From Kitasatospora aureofaciens (GTDB lineage: Bacteria; Actinomycetota; Actinomycetes; Streptomycetales; Streptomycetaceae): a stretch of DNA of 64,000 nt. Shown piece by piece: positions 39,827 to 48,998 of this stretch. The DNA is taken from NCBI RefSeq assembly GCF_019192735.1, contig NZ_JAHTKP010000011.1:1-64000 (forward strand). The letters run 5' to 3'. Each line of letters starts with the position of its first letter. The stretch's first letter is position 1. The position numbers and the translations under genes were made by a program. The notes beneath the pieces are model-generated. The model did no database searches and was not told where the DNA came from. It was given only the letters and a program-made list of their open reading frames with translations.

Positions 39827-40372
39827 TCAGCGCGCCGCGCCGAACGTACTGTGCGGCGACACCTTCACGACCGGCGCGGGCGCGCCGCCCCAGTCCGTCT
39901 CCCGGATCGCCTTCAGCGCGGCCTTGCGCTGCTCGCGGTCGAGCCGGTCGATGAAGATGATGCCGTCGAGGTGGTCGGTCTCGTGCTGGATGCAGCGGGC
40001 GAGCAGCTGGGTGCCCTCCAGCGTGACCGGATCGCCGTACATGTTGAAGCCCTTGGCGACGACGCCGTACGCGCGCGTGGTGTCGTACCGCAGGCCGGGC
40101 AGGGAGAGGCAGCCCTCGGGGCCGTCCTGCTCCTCCTCGCTCAGCGACAGGTCCGGGTTGATCAGATGGCCGGTGACGCCGTCCACGTGGTAGGTGAACA
40201 CTCGCAGGGAGACGCCGAGTTGGGGCGCGGCAAGGCCGGCGCCGGGGGCGTCGAGCATGGTGTCGGCGAGATCCCGGACCAGGGTGCGCAGCTCCTTGTC
40301 GAACGTGGTCACCGGCTGGGCGGTGGCTCGCAGGACGGGGTCTCCGAAGAGACGGATCGGCTGGATCGCCAC
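39827..40372 (-). CDS. def: Peptide deformylase
   Basis: This 181-residue metalloenzyme removes the N-formyl group from nascent proteins. The three motifs are [10 protein letters not shown] (44-53), EGCLS (86-90, metal ligand Cys88) and HETDH (130-134, ligands His130 and His134, catalytic Glu131). GTG 40372 is used, with AGGAG ten bases upstream, starting [15 protein letters not shown]; the frame continues upstream without a good site. Length and motifs fit a type I or III actinobacterial deformylase. It heads the def-fmt-rsmB group. Confidence 0.95.
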   Translation of the reverse strand: MAIQPIRLFGDPVLRATAQPVTTFDKELRTLVRDLADTMLDAPGAGLAAPQLGVSLRVFTYHVDGVTGHLINPDLSLSEEEQDGPEGCLSLPGLRYDTTRAYGVVAKGFNMYGDPVTLEGTQLLARCIQHETDHLDGIIFIDRLDREQRKAALKAIRETDWGGAPAPVVKVSPHSTFGAAR

Positions 40373-40669
40373 GGGGTACGGGCTCCTGTCCGTCGAAAGG
40401 ACGTCGAAAACGTCGAAAGTACGGGCTGCGGGCAACGACTCGTTCGCAGTTGGTTCGCCGTAAGTCTATGCAACGCACCGAGCCCACCCACCACGGCCGG
40501 AAGCCCGTCCACTGCCGCCCGCATCGCGTTCTGGCATATCCCTACTCCGATCCGCCGCGTTACCCCGGCCCCCGCTTCGGCGTTGGTCAAGTGAGATTGA
40601 CCGGGGCCGGGGCGCACGGGACACGGCGCTCCGGCCGAGCCGAACCGTACGGAAGGTGGCACGTAGGCC

Positions 40670-41284
40670 ATGGCCGAGCAGATCAACCACGACGCCCGGG
40701 CGCGGGCGAGCCTGCACCTGCTGGTGCGGGACATCGAGCGGGTGAGGCGGCAGGTCGACGCGCTGCGGACGCTCACCGCCCAGCTGGGCAACGTCTACCG
40801 GCCGCGCCGGCCCAGTACGTCGGCCGGGTTCGTGGTGTACGGGCGGGCGCCCGCGCCGACCGTGCGCCTGGCGCAGGAGCTGCGGGAGAGCGTGGAGACG
40901 CTGGTGGCGGCGGCGGTCGAGTTCGACCGGGCGCTCGGCTTCTCCTGGGACTCGGTGGGCTCGGCGCTCGGCGTCACCAAGCAGGCGGTGCACCGCCGTT
41001 ACGGGATGCGCCGCCCGACCAGCGAACTGCTCGCCGCCAGCGGCGCCGTCCCGGGCCCGAGCCGCCCGGACCGTTCCGAGGACCTGCCCACCCCGGGCGC
41101 GTCCGGCGGCCTCGCCGCCACCGTCCCGGCAGCCCGCCAGGGCGGCCTGGACCGCTCCAGTCTGGAGCGCAACGCCCTCGACCGCAGCGCCATGGACAGA
41201 ACGGCCATGGACCGCGGCACCCCCGACCGGTCCCCCGTCGACCGCACCCCGATCGACCGCACCGGCATCCCCCTGCGCGGCTGA
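40670..41284 (+). CDS. Helix-turn-helix protein with pentapeptide-like tail
   Basis: This 204-residue protein starts with a helical region ([20 protein letters not shown]) and a putative helix-turn-helix at about 100-120 ([20 protein letters not shown]). The C-terminal 45 residues are eight pentads such as [20 protein letters not shown] and IDRTG, which resemble pentapeptide-repeat spacing but with an Asp-Arg pair at a fixed position. No family is recognised beyond the helix-turn-helix. ATG 40670 has GGAAGGTGG ten bases upstream. It is the only plus-strand gene between def and bldD, surrounded by conserved core genes. Confidence 0.65.
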   Translation: MAEQINHDARARASLHLLVRDIERVRRQVDALRTLTAQLGNVYRPRRPSTSAGFVVYGRAPAPTVRLAQELRESVETLVAAAVEFDRALGFSWDSVGSALGVTKQAVHRRYGMRRPTSELLAASGAVPGPSRPDRSEDLPTPGASGGLAATVPAARQGGLDRSSLERNALDRSAMDRTAMDRGTPDRSPVDRTPIDRTGIPLRG

Positions 41285-41424
41285 CCCCTCCCCGTCAGAA
41301 GGGAGGGCCATCCGGGGCGGGGTGGCCCACTCACCCCGCCCCCGCCGCAACCTCACCCTCCAACGAACCTCATCCACGACCGAACCCCACCCGCTACCGG
41401 ACCCCACCCGCTACCGAGCCCACC

Positions 41425-43506
41425 TCACCCGATATCCAACGGATCCATCCGCACCCGCACCGCCTCCGGCGTCCGCAGCGCGATCCGCGCGATCTGCGCC
41501 GCCTTGAGCGCCGCCGCCAGCGCCGCCCCCTGTCCGGGCGGCACCCGCAGCAGGGCGCGCTCCTGCTCCTCCCCGCGCAGTGCCGGGACGGGCACCGGCC
41601 CGAGCACGTCCGCGCCTTCCGGCAGCCGGATCAGCCCCAGCAGGTCGGCCACCGCCGCCGGGCTCCCCGCCACCGACGCCATCCGCGACACCGGCGGGAA
41701 GTGCAGCTGCGCCCGCTCGTCCCGCTCCAGCCCGGCGTGCCCGAGCGGGTCCCACCGCACCAGGGCCTGCACCGGCCGTGCGGACGGCTCCGCGACCACG
41801 ACGACCGTCCCGCCCTCCTCCACGGGCCGGACCAGGGCCGCAGCAGCCAGCCAGAGCCGCAGCGTCTCCTCACCGGCCCGCAGGTCGGGCCGGCTCAGCA
41901 GCGCCCACCCGTCCAGCAGCAGCGCGGCCCCGTACTCGGATCCGCCCTCGACGACGGGCTCCGCCCCGGGCGTGGAGATCACCAGCGAGGGCTCGTCCGG
42001 CACGGTGGCCAGCACCGCGTCCCGCCCGGAGGTCCGCACGGGAATGCGCGGGAACGCCTTCCCCAGTTCCTCCGCCGTCCGCCGCGCGCCCACCACCTGC
42101 GCCCGCAGCCGGAAGGACCCGCACTCGGCGCAGTGCCAGTCGTTCTCCGACTCCCCGCACCACCCACAACACAGCGCAGCATCGGCGGACGGCGCCTCCA
42201 GCGGGCCCTCGCACCGCCTGCAGCGGGCCGGCGTCCGGCAGCGCCCGCAGGCCAGCCGGGGGACGTAGCCGCGCCGGGGCACCTGGATGAGCACCGGGTG
42301 CCCGGCCGCGAGCGACTCCCGGGCGGCCTCCCAGGCCACCGACGGCAGCCGGGCGGCCTGCGCGGCGGCGTCCCGGTACTGGTCCTGGTCGGTGACCGTC
42401 CGCACCCGGGGCGCGACCTGCCGCACGGTCTCCCGGTCCGCGACCAGCGGACGCGCCCACCCGGTGCTGACCAGCTGCGCGCCCTCCACCGTCACCGCGT
42501 GGCCGCCGAGCAGCACGGCGGCGCCCTCCTCGGCGGCGCGCAGCAGCGCGACCTCGCGCACGTGCGGATGCGGCGCGCGCGGATCGCTGTGGCTGCTGTC
42601 GCCGTCGGACCAGACCACGACCAGCCCGAGGTCCCGCACCGGCGCGAACATGGTGGCGCGCGTGCCGATGGCGGCGTGCACCGAGCCGCGGCTCACCGCG
42701 AGCCAGCGCCGGTAGCGCTCCCGCGGGCCGAGGTCGGCCTCCAGTGCGGCGTGCATGCCCTCGCCGAGCAGCTCGGTCAGGGCTTGGTCCACCCGGGCCA
42801 CCGACCGCCCGTCCGGCAGGACGACCAGCGCGCCGCGCCCGCCGGCCAGCGTCGCGGCGACGGCCCGCGCGATCTCGTACGGCCAGCCGGGGCCGGGCAG
42901 CGCCGCCCAGACGGCGCGCGGCGCGCCGCCCCCGGCCAGCGCGGCGAGGAAGTCGGGCCCGGCCGGGTAACGCTGCCAGCCACCGGAAGAAGGCACCGGC
43001 GGGCGCGGGCCGGGCGGCGGGGAAGGCTCGGCCTCGGCCTTGGCGTGCCGGGGCGGAACGGCCAGCTGGAGGACGTCCGCGAGGGTGCCGGCATACCGGT
43101 CGGCGACGGTCCGGCACAGGCGCAGCAGCTGCGGGCTGAGCACGGGCTCCGGCGAGAGCACCTGGGCGAGCGGGGCGAGCGGGCCGGGGAAGTCGCTCTT
43201 CTCCAGCCGGGCGACGATGAAGCCGTCGTGCAGCTCCCCGCCCTCGCGCTGGCCCTTCACCACACGTGCCCCGAAGCGCACCCGCACCCGGACACCGGGC
43301 TGGGCCTCCTCGGCCATCGCGGCCGGCACCTCGTAGTCGAAGAACTTGTCGATGGTCAGCACGCCCTTGTCGACCACGACCCGGGCCACCGGCAGCTGCT
43401 CCGCCCGCTTCGCGCCGCGCCACGTCCGGGGCTTGGCCCGGCGGACCGTCTCCCGGATGAACGCCAGCTGCTCCGGCTCCGACCCGTTCTCCCCTGTGCT
43501 GCTCAT
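41425..43506 (-). CDS. priA: Probable primosomal protein N' (PriA), actinobacterial type
   Basis: This 693-residue protein matches PriA in its DNA-binding N-terminus (VLTIDKFFDYEVPAAMAEEA, VRVRFGARVVKGQREGGE) and its zinc cluster (CGRCRTPARCRRC, then CCGWCGESENDWHCAECG). The helicase ATPase motifs seen in other bacteria are absent: where GxGKT would lie the sequence reads GGRGALVVLPDGRSVARV. This loss is typical of actinobacterial PriA, which is thought not to act as a helicase. ATG 43506 is chosen although GGGAG is close to it. It follows metK on the same strand. Confidence 0.88.
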   Translation of the reverse strand: MSSTGENGSEPEQLAFIRETVRRAKPRTWRGAKRAEQLPVARVVVDKGVLTIDKFFDYEVPAAMAEEAQPGVRVRVRFGARVVKGQREGGELHDGFIVARLEKSDFPGPLAPLAQVLSPEPVLSPQLLRLCRTVADRYAGTLADVLQLAVPPRHAKAEAEPSPPPGPRPPVPSSGGWQRYPAGPDFLAALAGGGAPRAVWAALPGPGWPYEIARAVAATLAGGRGALVVLPDGRSVARVDQALTELLGEGMHAALEADLGPRERYRRWLAVSRGSVHAAIGTRATMFAPVRDLGLVVVWSDGDSSHSDPRAPHPHVREVALLRAAEEGAAVLLGGHAVTVEGAQLVSTGWARPLVADRETVRQVAPRVRTVTDQDQYRDAAAQAARLPSVAWEAARESLAAGHPVLIQVPRRGYVPRLACGRCRTPARCRRCEGPLEAPSADAALCCGWCGESENDWHCAECGSFRLRAQVVGARRTAEELGKAFPRIPVRTSGRDAVLATVPDEPSLVISTPGAEPVVEGGSEYGAALLLDGWALLSRPDLRAGEETLRLWLAAAALVRPVEEGGTVVVVAEPSARPVQALVRWDPLGHAGLERDERAQLHFPPVSRMASVAGSPAAVADLLGLIRLPEGADVLGPVPVPALRGEEQERALLRVPPGQGAALAAALKAAQIARIALRTPEAVRVRMDPLDIG

Positions 43507-43551
43507 CGCTCCCAAGTACTACCAGGTCACACCGACACAGTGCACAAAAGT

Positions 43552-43581
43552 GGCGCCCACCCCCGCCCGGGGGTAGGCGCC
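43552..43581 (-). terminator. Intrinsic terminator after metK
   Basis: Arms GGCGCC-N2-CCCCC and GGGGG-N2-GGCGCC around a four-base loop, followed on the minus strand by CTTTTG, lie 34 bases past the metK stop. Confidence 0.8.
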
Positions 43582-43614
43582 GCTTTCAAGCAAGCTCAAA
43601 CGAACTCAGCCGGC

Positions 43615-44838
43615 TCAGTCCTGCACAGCAGCCTTCAGCTGCTCCACCCGGTCGGTCCGCTCCCAGGTGAAGTCCGGCAGCTCACGGCCGAAGTGGCCGT
43701 ACGCGGCGGTCTGCGAGTAGATCGGCCGCAGCAGGTCCAGGTCGCGGATGATCGCGGCCGGACGCAGGTCGAACACCTCGCTGACGGCCTTCTGGATCGC
43801 CAGCACCGGCACCGACTCGGTACCGAAGGTCTCCACGAACAGACCCACCGGCTCGGCCTTGCCGATCGCGTACGCGACCTGCACCTCGGCCCGGCGCGCC
43901 AGACCGGCGGCGACGATGTTCTTCGCCACCCAGCGCATCGCGTACGCGGCCGAACGGTCCACCTTGGACGGGTCCTTGCCCGAGAACGCGCCACCACCGT
44001 GGCGGGCCATGCCGCCGTACGTGTCGATGATGATCTTGCGGCCGGTCAGACCCGCGTCACCCATCGGGCCACCGATCTCGAAACGACCGGTCGGGTTCAC
44101 CAGCAGGCGGTAACCGTCGGTGACGAGCTTGATGCCCTGCTCGGCCAGCGCCTTCAGCTCCGGCTCCACGACGAACTCGCGGATGTCCGGGGTGAGCAGC
44201 GACTCCAGGTCGATGTCGGAGGCGTGCTGGGTGGAGACGACGACGGTGTCCAGGCGGACGGCCTTGTCGCCGTCGTACTCGATGGTGACCTGGGTCTTGC
44301 CGTCGGGGCGCAGGTAGGGGATGGTCCCGTTCTTGCGCACCTCGGTCAGGCGGCGCGACAGACGGTGCGCCAGCGTGATCGGCAGCGGCATCAGCTCGGG
44401 CGTCTCGTCGGACGCGTAGCCGAACATCAGGCCCTGGTCGCCGGCACCCTGCTTGTCCAGGTCATCAGCGTCTTCGCTCTGGGTGGAGCCCCCGACCCGG
44501 GCCTCGTACGCGCTGTCCACACCCTGCGCAATGTCGGGCGACTGCGCACCGATGGACACCGAAACGCCGCAGGAGGCGCCGTCGAAGCCCTTCTTGGAGC
44601 TGTCGTAGCCGATCTCCAGGATCTTGTCCCGGACGAGCTGGGCGATCGGCGCGTACGCCTTGGTGGTCACCTCGCCGGCCACGTGCACCTGGCCGGTGGT
44701 GATGAGCGTCTCCACGGCGACCCGGGACGTCGGGTCCTCCCGGAGGAGAGCGTCAAGGATGGTGTCGCTGATCTGGTCAGCGATCTTGTCGGGGTGTCCC
44801 TCGGTCACGGACTCCGAGGTGAACAGGCGGCGAGACAC
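43615..44838 (-). CDS. metK: S-adenosylmethionine synthetase
   Basis: This 407-residue enzyme makes SAM from methionine and ATP. Signature motifs are [20 protein letters not shown] at the N-terminus, the [12 protein letters not shown] loop, and [16 protein letters not shown] near residue 280. GTG 44838 gives the family start [11 protein letters not shown], with AGGGAGCG upstream; the longer frame is rejected. Residue composition and length are normal. It is preceded by a leader with a UUCG-capped hairpin and follows coaBC by 162 bases. No canonical SAM riboswitch could be recognised in that leader. Confidence 0.96.
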   Translation of the reverse strand: MSRRLFTSESVTEGHPDKIADQISDTILDALLREDPTSRVAVETLITTGQVHVAGEVTTKAYAPIAQLVRDKILEIGYDSSKKGFDGASCGVSVSIGAQSPDIAQGVDSAYEARVGGSTQSEDADDLDKQGAGDQGLMFGYASDETPELMPLPITLAHRLSRRLTEVRKNGTIPYLRPDGKTQVTIEYDGDKAVRLDTVVVSTQHASDIDLESLLTPDIREFVVEPELKALAEQGIKLVTDGYRLLVNPTGRFEIGGPMGDAGLTGRKIIIDTYGGMARHGGGAFSGKDPSKVDRSAAYAMRWVAKNIVAAGLARRAEVQVAYAIGKAEPVGLFVETFGTESVPVLAIQKAVSEVFDLRPAAIIRDLDLLRPIYSQTAAYGHFGRELPDFTWERTDRVEQLKAAVQD

Positions 44839-44876
44839 AGCGCTCCCTGGGGTTGCAGCGGCTGCTGACTGAAGGC

Positions 44877-44920
44877 CCCCGGCGAACCGGGGACATCCGG
44901 AAAGACTTGATTCCTGGAGT
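44877..44920 (-). promoter_or_regulatory. metK leader: UUCG hairpin and possible promoter
   Basis: On the minus strand CCCCGG-UUCG-CCGGGG (44877-44892) forms a very stable tetraloop hairpin about 40 bases before the metK start. Further upstream TACACT (about 44917-44922) with TGACGT some 18 bases before it resembles a -10/-35 pair. A role in transcript stability or termination is possible. Confidence 0.45.
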
Positions 44921-45000
44921 GTAACGGTCGGGTTCCGCCGAACGTCACCCGCTTCCCAAAAAGCGGGACGGTTCTCCAACCGATCCCCGTCGTCTTTCGA

Positions 45001-46245
45001 TCAGCTTCCGACCGTTTCCAGCCGCTTCGCGACCAGATCCCAGACGACGTCCGCGAGCGCCTCCTTGGGGCCCACCGGGACGGCCGTCTCACTGCCGTCG
45101 GAGCCCAGCACCACGGCCTCGTTGACGTCCGTGCCGAAGGCCTTGCCGTTGCCCACCTCGTTGACGACGAGCAGGTCACAGCCCTTGCGGGCGAGCTTGG
45201 CGCGGCCGTTCGCGAGCACGTCGTCGGTCTCCGCCGCGAAACCCACGACGAGTTGGCCCGAACGGGGGCGGTGGGCCGACAGCTCGGCCAGGACGTCGGG
45301 GTTGCGGACCAGCGCGACCGGCGCCGGCTCGACCCCCTCGACCTTCTTGATCTTGCCGCTGGCGTACTCGGCGGGCCGGAAGTCGGCGACGGCGGCGGCC
45401 ATGACCACGGCGTCCGCGTCCGCAGCGGCGTTCAGCGCAGCCTCCCGCAGCTCCAGTGCGGTCGAGACGTGCACCACGTCCACCCCGGCCGGATCCGGCA
45501 GTTCCGCGTTGGCCGAGACCAAGGTCACCCGCGCCCCGCGCGCCGCCGCCGTCACGGCGAGCGCGTAGCCCTGCTTGCCGGAGGAGCGGTTGCCGAGGAA
45601 GCGCACCGGGTCCAGCGGCTCCCGGGTGCCGCCGGCCGAGACGACCACGTGCCGGCCCGCCAGGTCGGTCGGTACGGCACCGCCGCGGCGCAGCACGGCC
45701 CGGCAGGCGTCGAAGATCGCGGACGGCTCGGGCAGCCGCCCCTTGCCGGTGTCCTTGCCGGTGAGCCGCCCGACGGCCGGCTCCAGCACGATGACGCCCC
45801 GGCGGCGCAGCGTGGCGACGTTGTCCCGGGTGGCCGGGTGCTCCCACATCTCGGTGTGCATGGCGGGCACGACCACGACCGGACAGCGGGCGGTGAGCAG
45901 GGTGTTGGTGAGCAGGTCGTCGGCGAGGCCGTGGGCGGCCTTGGCGATCAGGTCCGCGGTGGCGGGGGCGACGACGACCAGGTCGGCCTGCTGGCCGATC
46001 CGCACGTGCGGCACCTCGTGCACGCGCTCCCAGGTCTCGGTGGCGGCCGGGCGGCCGGAGAGGGCGGCCCAGGTGGCCTCGCCGACGAAGTGCAGCGCGG
46101 CGGCGGTGGGCACCACGGTGACCTGGTGGCCGGACTCGGTGAACCGGCGGAGCAGCTCGCACGCCTTGTAGGCGGCGATGCCGCCGCTGACGCCGAGGAC
46201 AACGCGCGGGGCGTCCGCGCCGGTCCGGTCCGAAGTCGCGCTCAT
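45001..46245 (-). CDS. coaBC: Bifunctional phosphopantothenoylcysteine decarboxylase/synthetase
   Basis: This 414-residue protein joins the CoaC flavin decarboxylase (residues 1-190: VVLGVSGGIAAYKACELLRR, VVVPAMHTEMW) and the CoaB ligase (195-414: GRHVVVSAGGTREPLDPVRF, NRSSGKQGYALAV, SGKIKK near 300). Together they convert 4'-phosphopantothenate and cysteine into 4'-phosphopantetheine in CoA synthesis. ATG 46245 has GGAGAGCGGGAG upstream. It is separated from rpoZ by about 200 bases with a strong terminator. Confidence 0.95.
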   Translation of the reverse strand: MSATSDRTGADAPRVVLGVSGGIAAYKACELLRRFTESGHQVTVVPTAAALHFVGEATWAALSGRPAATETWERVHEVPHVRIGQQADLVVVAPATADLIAKAAHGLADDLLTNTLLTARCPVVVVPAMHTEMWEHPATRDNVATLRRRGVIVLEPAVGRLTGKDTGKGRLPEPSAIFDACRAVLRRGGAVPTDLAGRHVVVSAGGTREPLDPVRFLGNRSSGKQGYALAVTAAARGARVTLVSANAELPDPAGVDVVHVSTALELREAALNAAADADAVVMAAAVADFRPAEYASGKIKKVEGVEPAPVALVRNPDVLAELSAHRPRSGQLVVGFAAETDDVLANGRAKLARKGCDLLVVNEVGNGKAFGTDVNEAVVLGSDGSETAVPVGPKEALADVVWDLVAKRLETVGS

Positions 46246-46279
46246 ACTCCCGCTCTCCTCCACAACACCACGCTCCCCC

Positions 46280-46309
46280 ACGTCTGGAACGCACGGAACG
46301 TCTGGAACG
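46280..46309. repeat. Direct repeats ACGTCTGGAACG upstream of coaBC
   Basis: The 12-mer ACGTCTGGAACG occurs at 46280-46291 and 46298-46309, an 18-bp period. It lies 35-65 bases before the coaBC start and may be part of its promoter. Confidence 0.45.
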
Positions 46310-46377
46310 TGCACACCCTACGACCCCTCAGCGATCACCCGCACTGTGCTCCCCCGCACAACCACCCCGGGTACGCC

Positions 46378-46413
46378 GAAGGGCCCGGCGGAAACGATTC
46401 CGCCAGGCCCTTC
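46378..46413 (-). terminator. Terminator after rpoZ
   Basis: Sixteen-base arms GAAGGGCCCGGCGGAA and TTCCGCCAGGCCCTTC (one mismatch) around an ACGA loop lie 40 bases past the rpoZ stop on the minus strand. It separates the mihF-gmk-rpoZ unit from coaBC. Confidence 0.8.
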
Positions 46414-46452
46414 CGGAGAACACACGAGAACGCGTCAGAACACGCGACTGCC

Positions 46453-46719
46453 TCAGGCAGCCTCGATCGCCTCGGCGGTCAGCATGCCCGCGTTGATCTC
46501 GCGCAGCGCGATCGACAGCGGCTTCTCGTGCACGTGGGTGTCGACCAGCGGGCCGACATACTCCAGCAGACCCTCACCGAGCTGCGAGTAGTACGCGTTG
46601 ATCTGGCGCGCACGCTTGGCGGCGTAGATCACGAGGCTGTACTTGGAGTCGGTGGCCTCAAGCAGCTCGTCGATCGGCGGGTTGATGATGCCCTCGGGCG
46701 CGGTCATGGAAGAGGACAC
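46453..46719 (-). CDS. rpoZ: RNA polymerase omega subunit
   Basis: This 88-residue subunit promotes RNA polymerase assembly. Its core motif is [20 protein letters not shown] followed by [12 protein letters not shown], the signature omega helices, and a C-terminal [21 protein letters not shown] 46719 follows GGAAGG by seven bases. It belongs to the mihF-gmk-rpoZ group with gaps under 50 bases, a conserved arrangement. Confidence 0.95.
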   Translation of the reverse strand: MSSSMTAPEGIINPPIDELLEATDSKYSLVIYAAKRARQINAYYSQLGEGLLEYVGPLVDTHVHEKPLSIALREINAGMLTAEAIEAA

Positions 46720-46756
46720 GCGAAAACCTTCCGAAAGGGTGGGAAAGACAGACAGG

Positions 46757-47314
46757 TCAGCCTACACCGAGCAAGGCTAGCAGTTCGGCCGCTACCTGCT
46801 CGACCGAGGTGTTGACAAGAGTCGTGTCGAACTCCGGCTCGGCCGCGAGCTCGACCTTCGCAGCCTCCAGCCGCTTCTCGATCACGTCCTGCAGCTCGGT
46901 GCCCCGGCCGGTCAGCCGGCGGACCAGCTCGTCCCAGCTCGGCGGGGCCAGGAAGACGAGCTGCGCCTCGGGCATCGACTCGCGTACCTGCCGGGCACCC
47001 TGCAGGTCGATCTCCAGCAGCACGGGCTCGCCGCGCTCCAGCTTCTCCAGCACCGCCGACCGCGGGGTGCCGTAGCGGTTGCCGGCGAAGACGGCCCACT
47101 CCAGCAGCTCGCCGTTGGCGATCAGCTTGTCGAACTCGTCGTTGTCGACGAAGTGGTACTGGACCCCGTTCTGCTCGCCGGGCCTCGGGTGGCGGGTCGT
47201 CGCCGACACCGAGAGCCAGACCTCGGGGTGCTGCTTCCTCATATGAGCGACGACCGTGCTCTTGCCGACCCCCGAAGGGCCGGAGAGCACGGTCAGCCGC
47301 GGACGCTCACTCAT
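46757..47314 (-). CDS. gmk: Guanylate kinase
   Basis: This 185-residue kinase phosphorylates GMP to GDP. It has the P-loop GPSGVGKST (12-20), the GMP-binding [20 protein letters not shown], a [13 protein letters not shown] motif and [11 protein letters not shown]. Length is typical of a compact bacterial Gmk. ATG 47314 begins [11 protein letters not shown]. It lies between mihF (49 bases upstream) and rpoZ (37 bases downstream). Confidence 0.96.
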   Translation of the reverse strand: MSERPRLTVLSGPSGVGKSTVVAHMRKQHPEVWLSVSATTRHPRPGEQNGVQYHFVDNDEFDKLIANGELLEWAVFAGNRYGTPRSAVLEKLERGEPVLLEIDLQGARQVRESMPEAQLVFLAPPSWDELVRRLTGRGTELQDVIEKRLEAAKVELAAEPEFDTTLVNTSVEQVAAELLALLGVG

Positions 47315-47363
47315 GCACCGATTATCCCGGATCGCGGACGATCCCGGGACCACGGGGGCACGG

Positions 47364-47690
47364 TCAGGCGGCACCGCCGCCGAACTCCCGCTCCAGGGAG
47401 GCGATCTGGTTCGTGCCGAGACCGCGGACGCGCCGGCTCTCGCTGATGCCGAGACGCTCCATGATCTGCTTGGCCCGGACCTTGCCGACGCCCGGAAGCG
47501 ACTCCAGCAGGGCGGAAACCTTCATCTTGCCGATGACATCGTTGTCGGCCTTGCCGGCCTTGATCACCTCGTGCAGGGAGGCGCCGGAGTGCTTGAGCCG
47601 GTTCTTGACCTCGGCGCGCTCCCGGCGAGCCTCGGCGGCCTTGGCGAGCGCGGCGGTGCGCTGTTCAGGGGTAAGGGGCGGAAGAGCCAC
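47364..47690 (-). CDS. mihF: Integration host factor, actinobacterial type
   Basis: This 108-residue protein is the actinobacterial nucleoid protein mIHF/sIHF, unrelated to E. coli IHF. It starts [20 protein letters not shown] and includes the DNA-binding helix-two-turns-helix [20 protein letters not shown] and a C-terminal [18 protein letters not shown]. The protein bends DNA and affects replication, sporulation and antibiotic production. GTG 47690 is supported by GAGGTGAAC upstream. It heads the gmk-rpoZ group. Confidence 0.93.
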   Translation of the reverse strand: MALPPLTPEQRTAALAKAAEARRERAEVKNRLKHSGASLHEVIKAGKADNDVIGKMKVSALLESLPGVGKVRAKQIMERLGISESRRVRGLGTNQIASLEREFGGGAA

Positions 47691-48055
47691 GCCGTTCACC
47701 TCAGGGTGTGGAAGGAAGGGATTGAGCTATGACTGGTTTGGTTCTCCAGGACACCTCCGCAAGTGGAACCCCAGGGCCCTGACCTGCGGGAGCTACGAGA
47801 ATCGCGGCTCTTCGATGACCTATCGCCGGACACTACCCGGATTGCGGCGCCACGTCAGGAAAAGAACACGAAAAGTCCTGGTCAGCCAAGGCCGACCAGG
47901 ACTTTCCGGGGCAAAATGACCGCGATTGCGAGACTTTGACACCGCCGATGTGACGGCGCTCACGTCAACTGATCCGGTACCGCCAGGTCCTGCGCACACT
48001 GCACAGGGTCACCGGACGGCTACCGAGCCACCCGCGCCCGCCAGTTAACCGCGCC
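47691..48055. other. mihF promoter region and end of the pyrimidine operon
   Basis: About 365 bases without a gene. From right to left it holds the untranslated end of the pyrF transcript, the U-tailed terminator at 47872-47905, and then the promoter region of mihF, whose boxes are not clearly defined. No small open frame with a good ribosome binding site was found. Confidence 0.6.
47872..47905 (-). terminator. Intrinsic terminator of the pyrimidine operon
   Basis: Perfect 12-bp arms AAAGTCCTGGTC and GACCAGGACTTT with a ten-base loop are followed, on the minus strand, by a U-rich run (CGTGTTCTTTTCC). It lies 150 bases past the pyrF stop. Confidence 0.85.
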
Positions 48056-48889
48056 CTACTTCACCGCGACGGCGGCCTCACCCACGAAACGCTCGGCGGC
48101 CTCCCGCAGCGCCGGCACCGACGGGCCGTGCTTGAGCACGTCCCGGCTGACGCTCGGTACCACGTTGCGCACCGAGGCGCCGAACACCCGCGGCAGGTCG
48201 GCCATGGTCGCCCCCTGGGCGCCGATGCCGGGGGCCAGCAGCGGCCCGTTGATCGCCAGGTCCACGCCCGCGTCCGCGAGCGTCGCGCCGACCACCGCAC
48301 CGAACGAGCCGAGCGGCTCGGCGCCGGCGTTCTCGGCCGCCAGCTGCCGCAGCACCGAGGCCGCGACCGGCTCGCCGTCCGCGCCGACCGCGCGCTGCAC
48401 CTCGCCGCCCTCCGGGTTGGAGGTCAGCGCCAGCGCGAACACGCCGCCGCCGTGCTCCCGGGCCAGGTCCAGCGCCGGGCGCAGCGAGCCGAAGCCCAGG
48501 TACGGGCTGACCGTGAGGGCGTCCGAGAACAGCGGGCTGCCGGGCGCGAGGAAGGCCTCGGCGTAGGCGGCCATGGTGGAGCCGATGTCGCCGCGCTTGG
48601 CGTCCATCAGGACCAGCGCCCCGGCCGCGCGGGCCTCCTCGACGGTCTTCTCCAGCACCGCGACGCCCTTGCTGCCGAAGCGCTCGAAGAAGGCGGCCTG
48701 CGGCTTGAGCACGGCGACCCGGTCGGCCAGCGCCTCGACCACGGTGCGGCTGAAGGTCTCCAGGCCGGCGATGTCGTCACCGAGCCCCCAGGCGGCGAGC
48801 AGGGAGGCGTGCGGGTCGATGCCGACGCAGAGCTGGCCGCGGGTGTCGAGGGCCTGGCGCAGCCGAGCGCCGAACGGGGCGAGGGTCAT
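48056..48889 (-). CDS. pyrF: Orotidine 5'-phosphate decarboxylase
   Basis: This 277-residue enzyme converts OMP to UMP, the last step of de novo UMP synthesis. The family signature LVLMDAKRGDIGSTMAAYAE (catalytic Lys/Asp set) lies near residue 100, with LCVGIDPH near 20 and VLKPQAAFFERFGSKG near 60. The length and motifs fit the class common in actinobacteria and mycobacteria. ATG 48889 begins MTLAPFGARLRQALD. It is the last gene of the pyrimidine operon, separated from pyrD by a 96-base gap with a 17-bp repeat. Confidence 0.95.
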   Translation of the reverse strand: MTLAPFGARLRQALDTRGQLCVGIDPHASLLAAWGLGDDIAGLETFSRTVVEALADRVAVLKPQAAFFERFGSKGVAVLEKTVEEARAAGALVLMDAKRGDIGSTMAAYAEAFLAPGSPLFSDALTVSPYLGFGSLRPALDLAREHGGGVFALALTSNPEGGEVQRAVGADGEPVAASVLRQLAAENAGAEPLGSFGAVVGATLADAGVDLAINGPLLAPGIGAQGATMADLPRVFGASVRNVVPSVSRDVLKHGPSVPALREAAERFVGEAAVAVK

Positions 48890-48913
48890 GTCGTCCTTCC
48901 GATGGTCGTGCAG

Positions 48914-48998
48914 GGGTTCAACGAGGTCGGGGGTTCACAAGGTGCGGCGGTTCACGAGGAGCAGCCGATCACGAGGAGCGGCCGTTCACGAGGCGCGG
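48914..48998. repeat. 17-bp tandem repeat spanning the pyrD stop
   Basis: About five imperfect units of CCGTTCACGAGGAGCGG run from the pyrD-pyrF gap into the last codons of pyrD. Each unit contains the complement of the pyrD ending CTCGTGA, so the gene end appears to have been tandemly duplicated downstream. Confidence 0.65.

Noticed and set aside
41425-43506. Pseudogene interpretation of priA because helicase motifs are missing
   Set aside because: Absence of ATPase motifs is the normal state of actinobacterial PriA; the frame and zinc cluster are intact.
43615-45000. Canonical SAM riboswitch upstream of metK
   Set aside because: No SAM-I, SAM-II or SAM-IV core could be traced in the 160-base leader; only a simple UUCG hairpin is supported.
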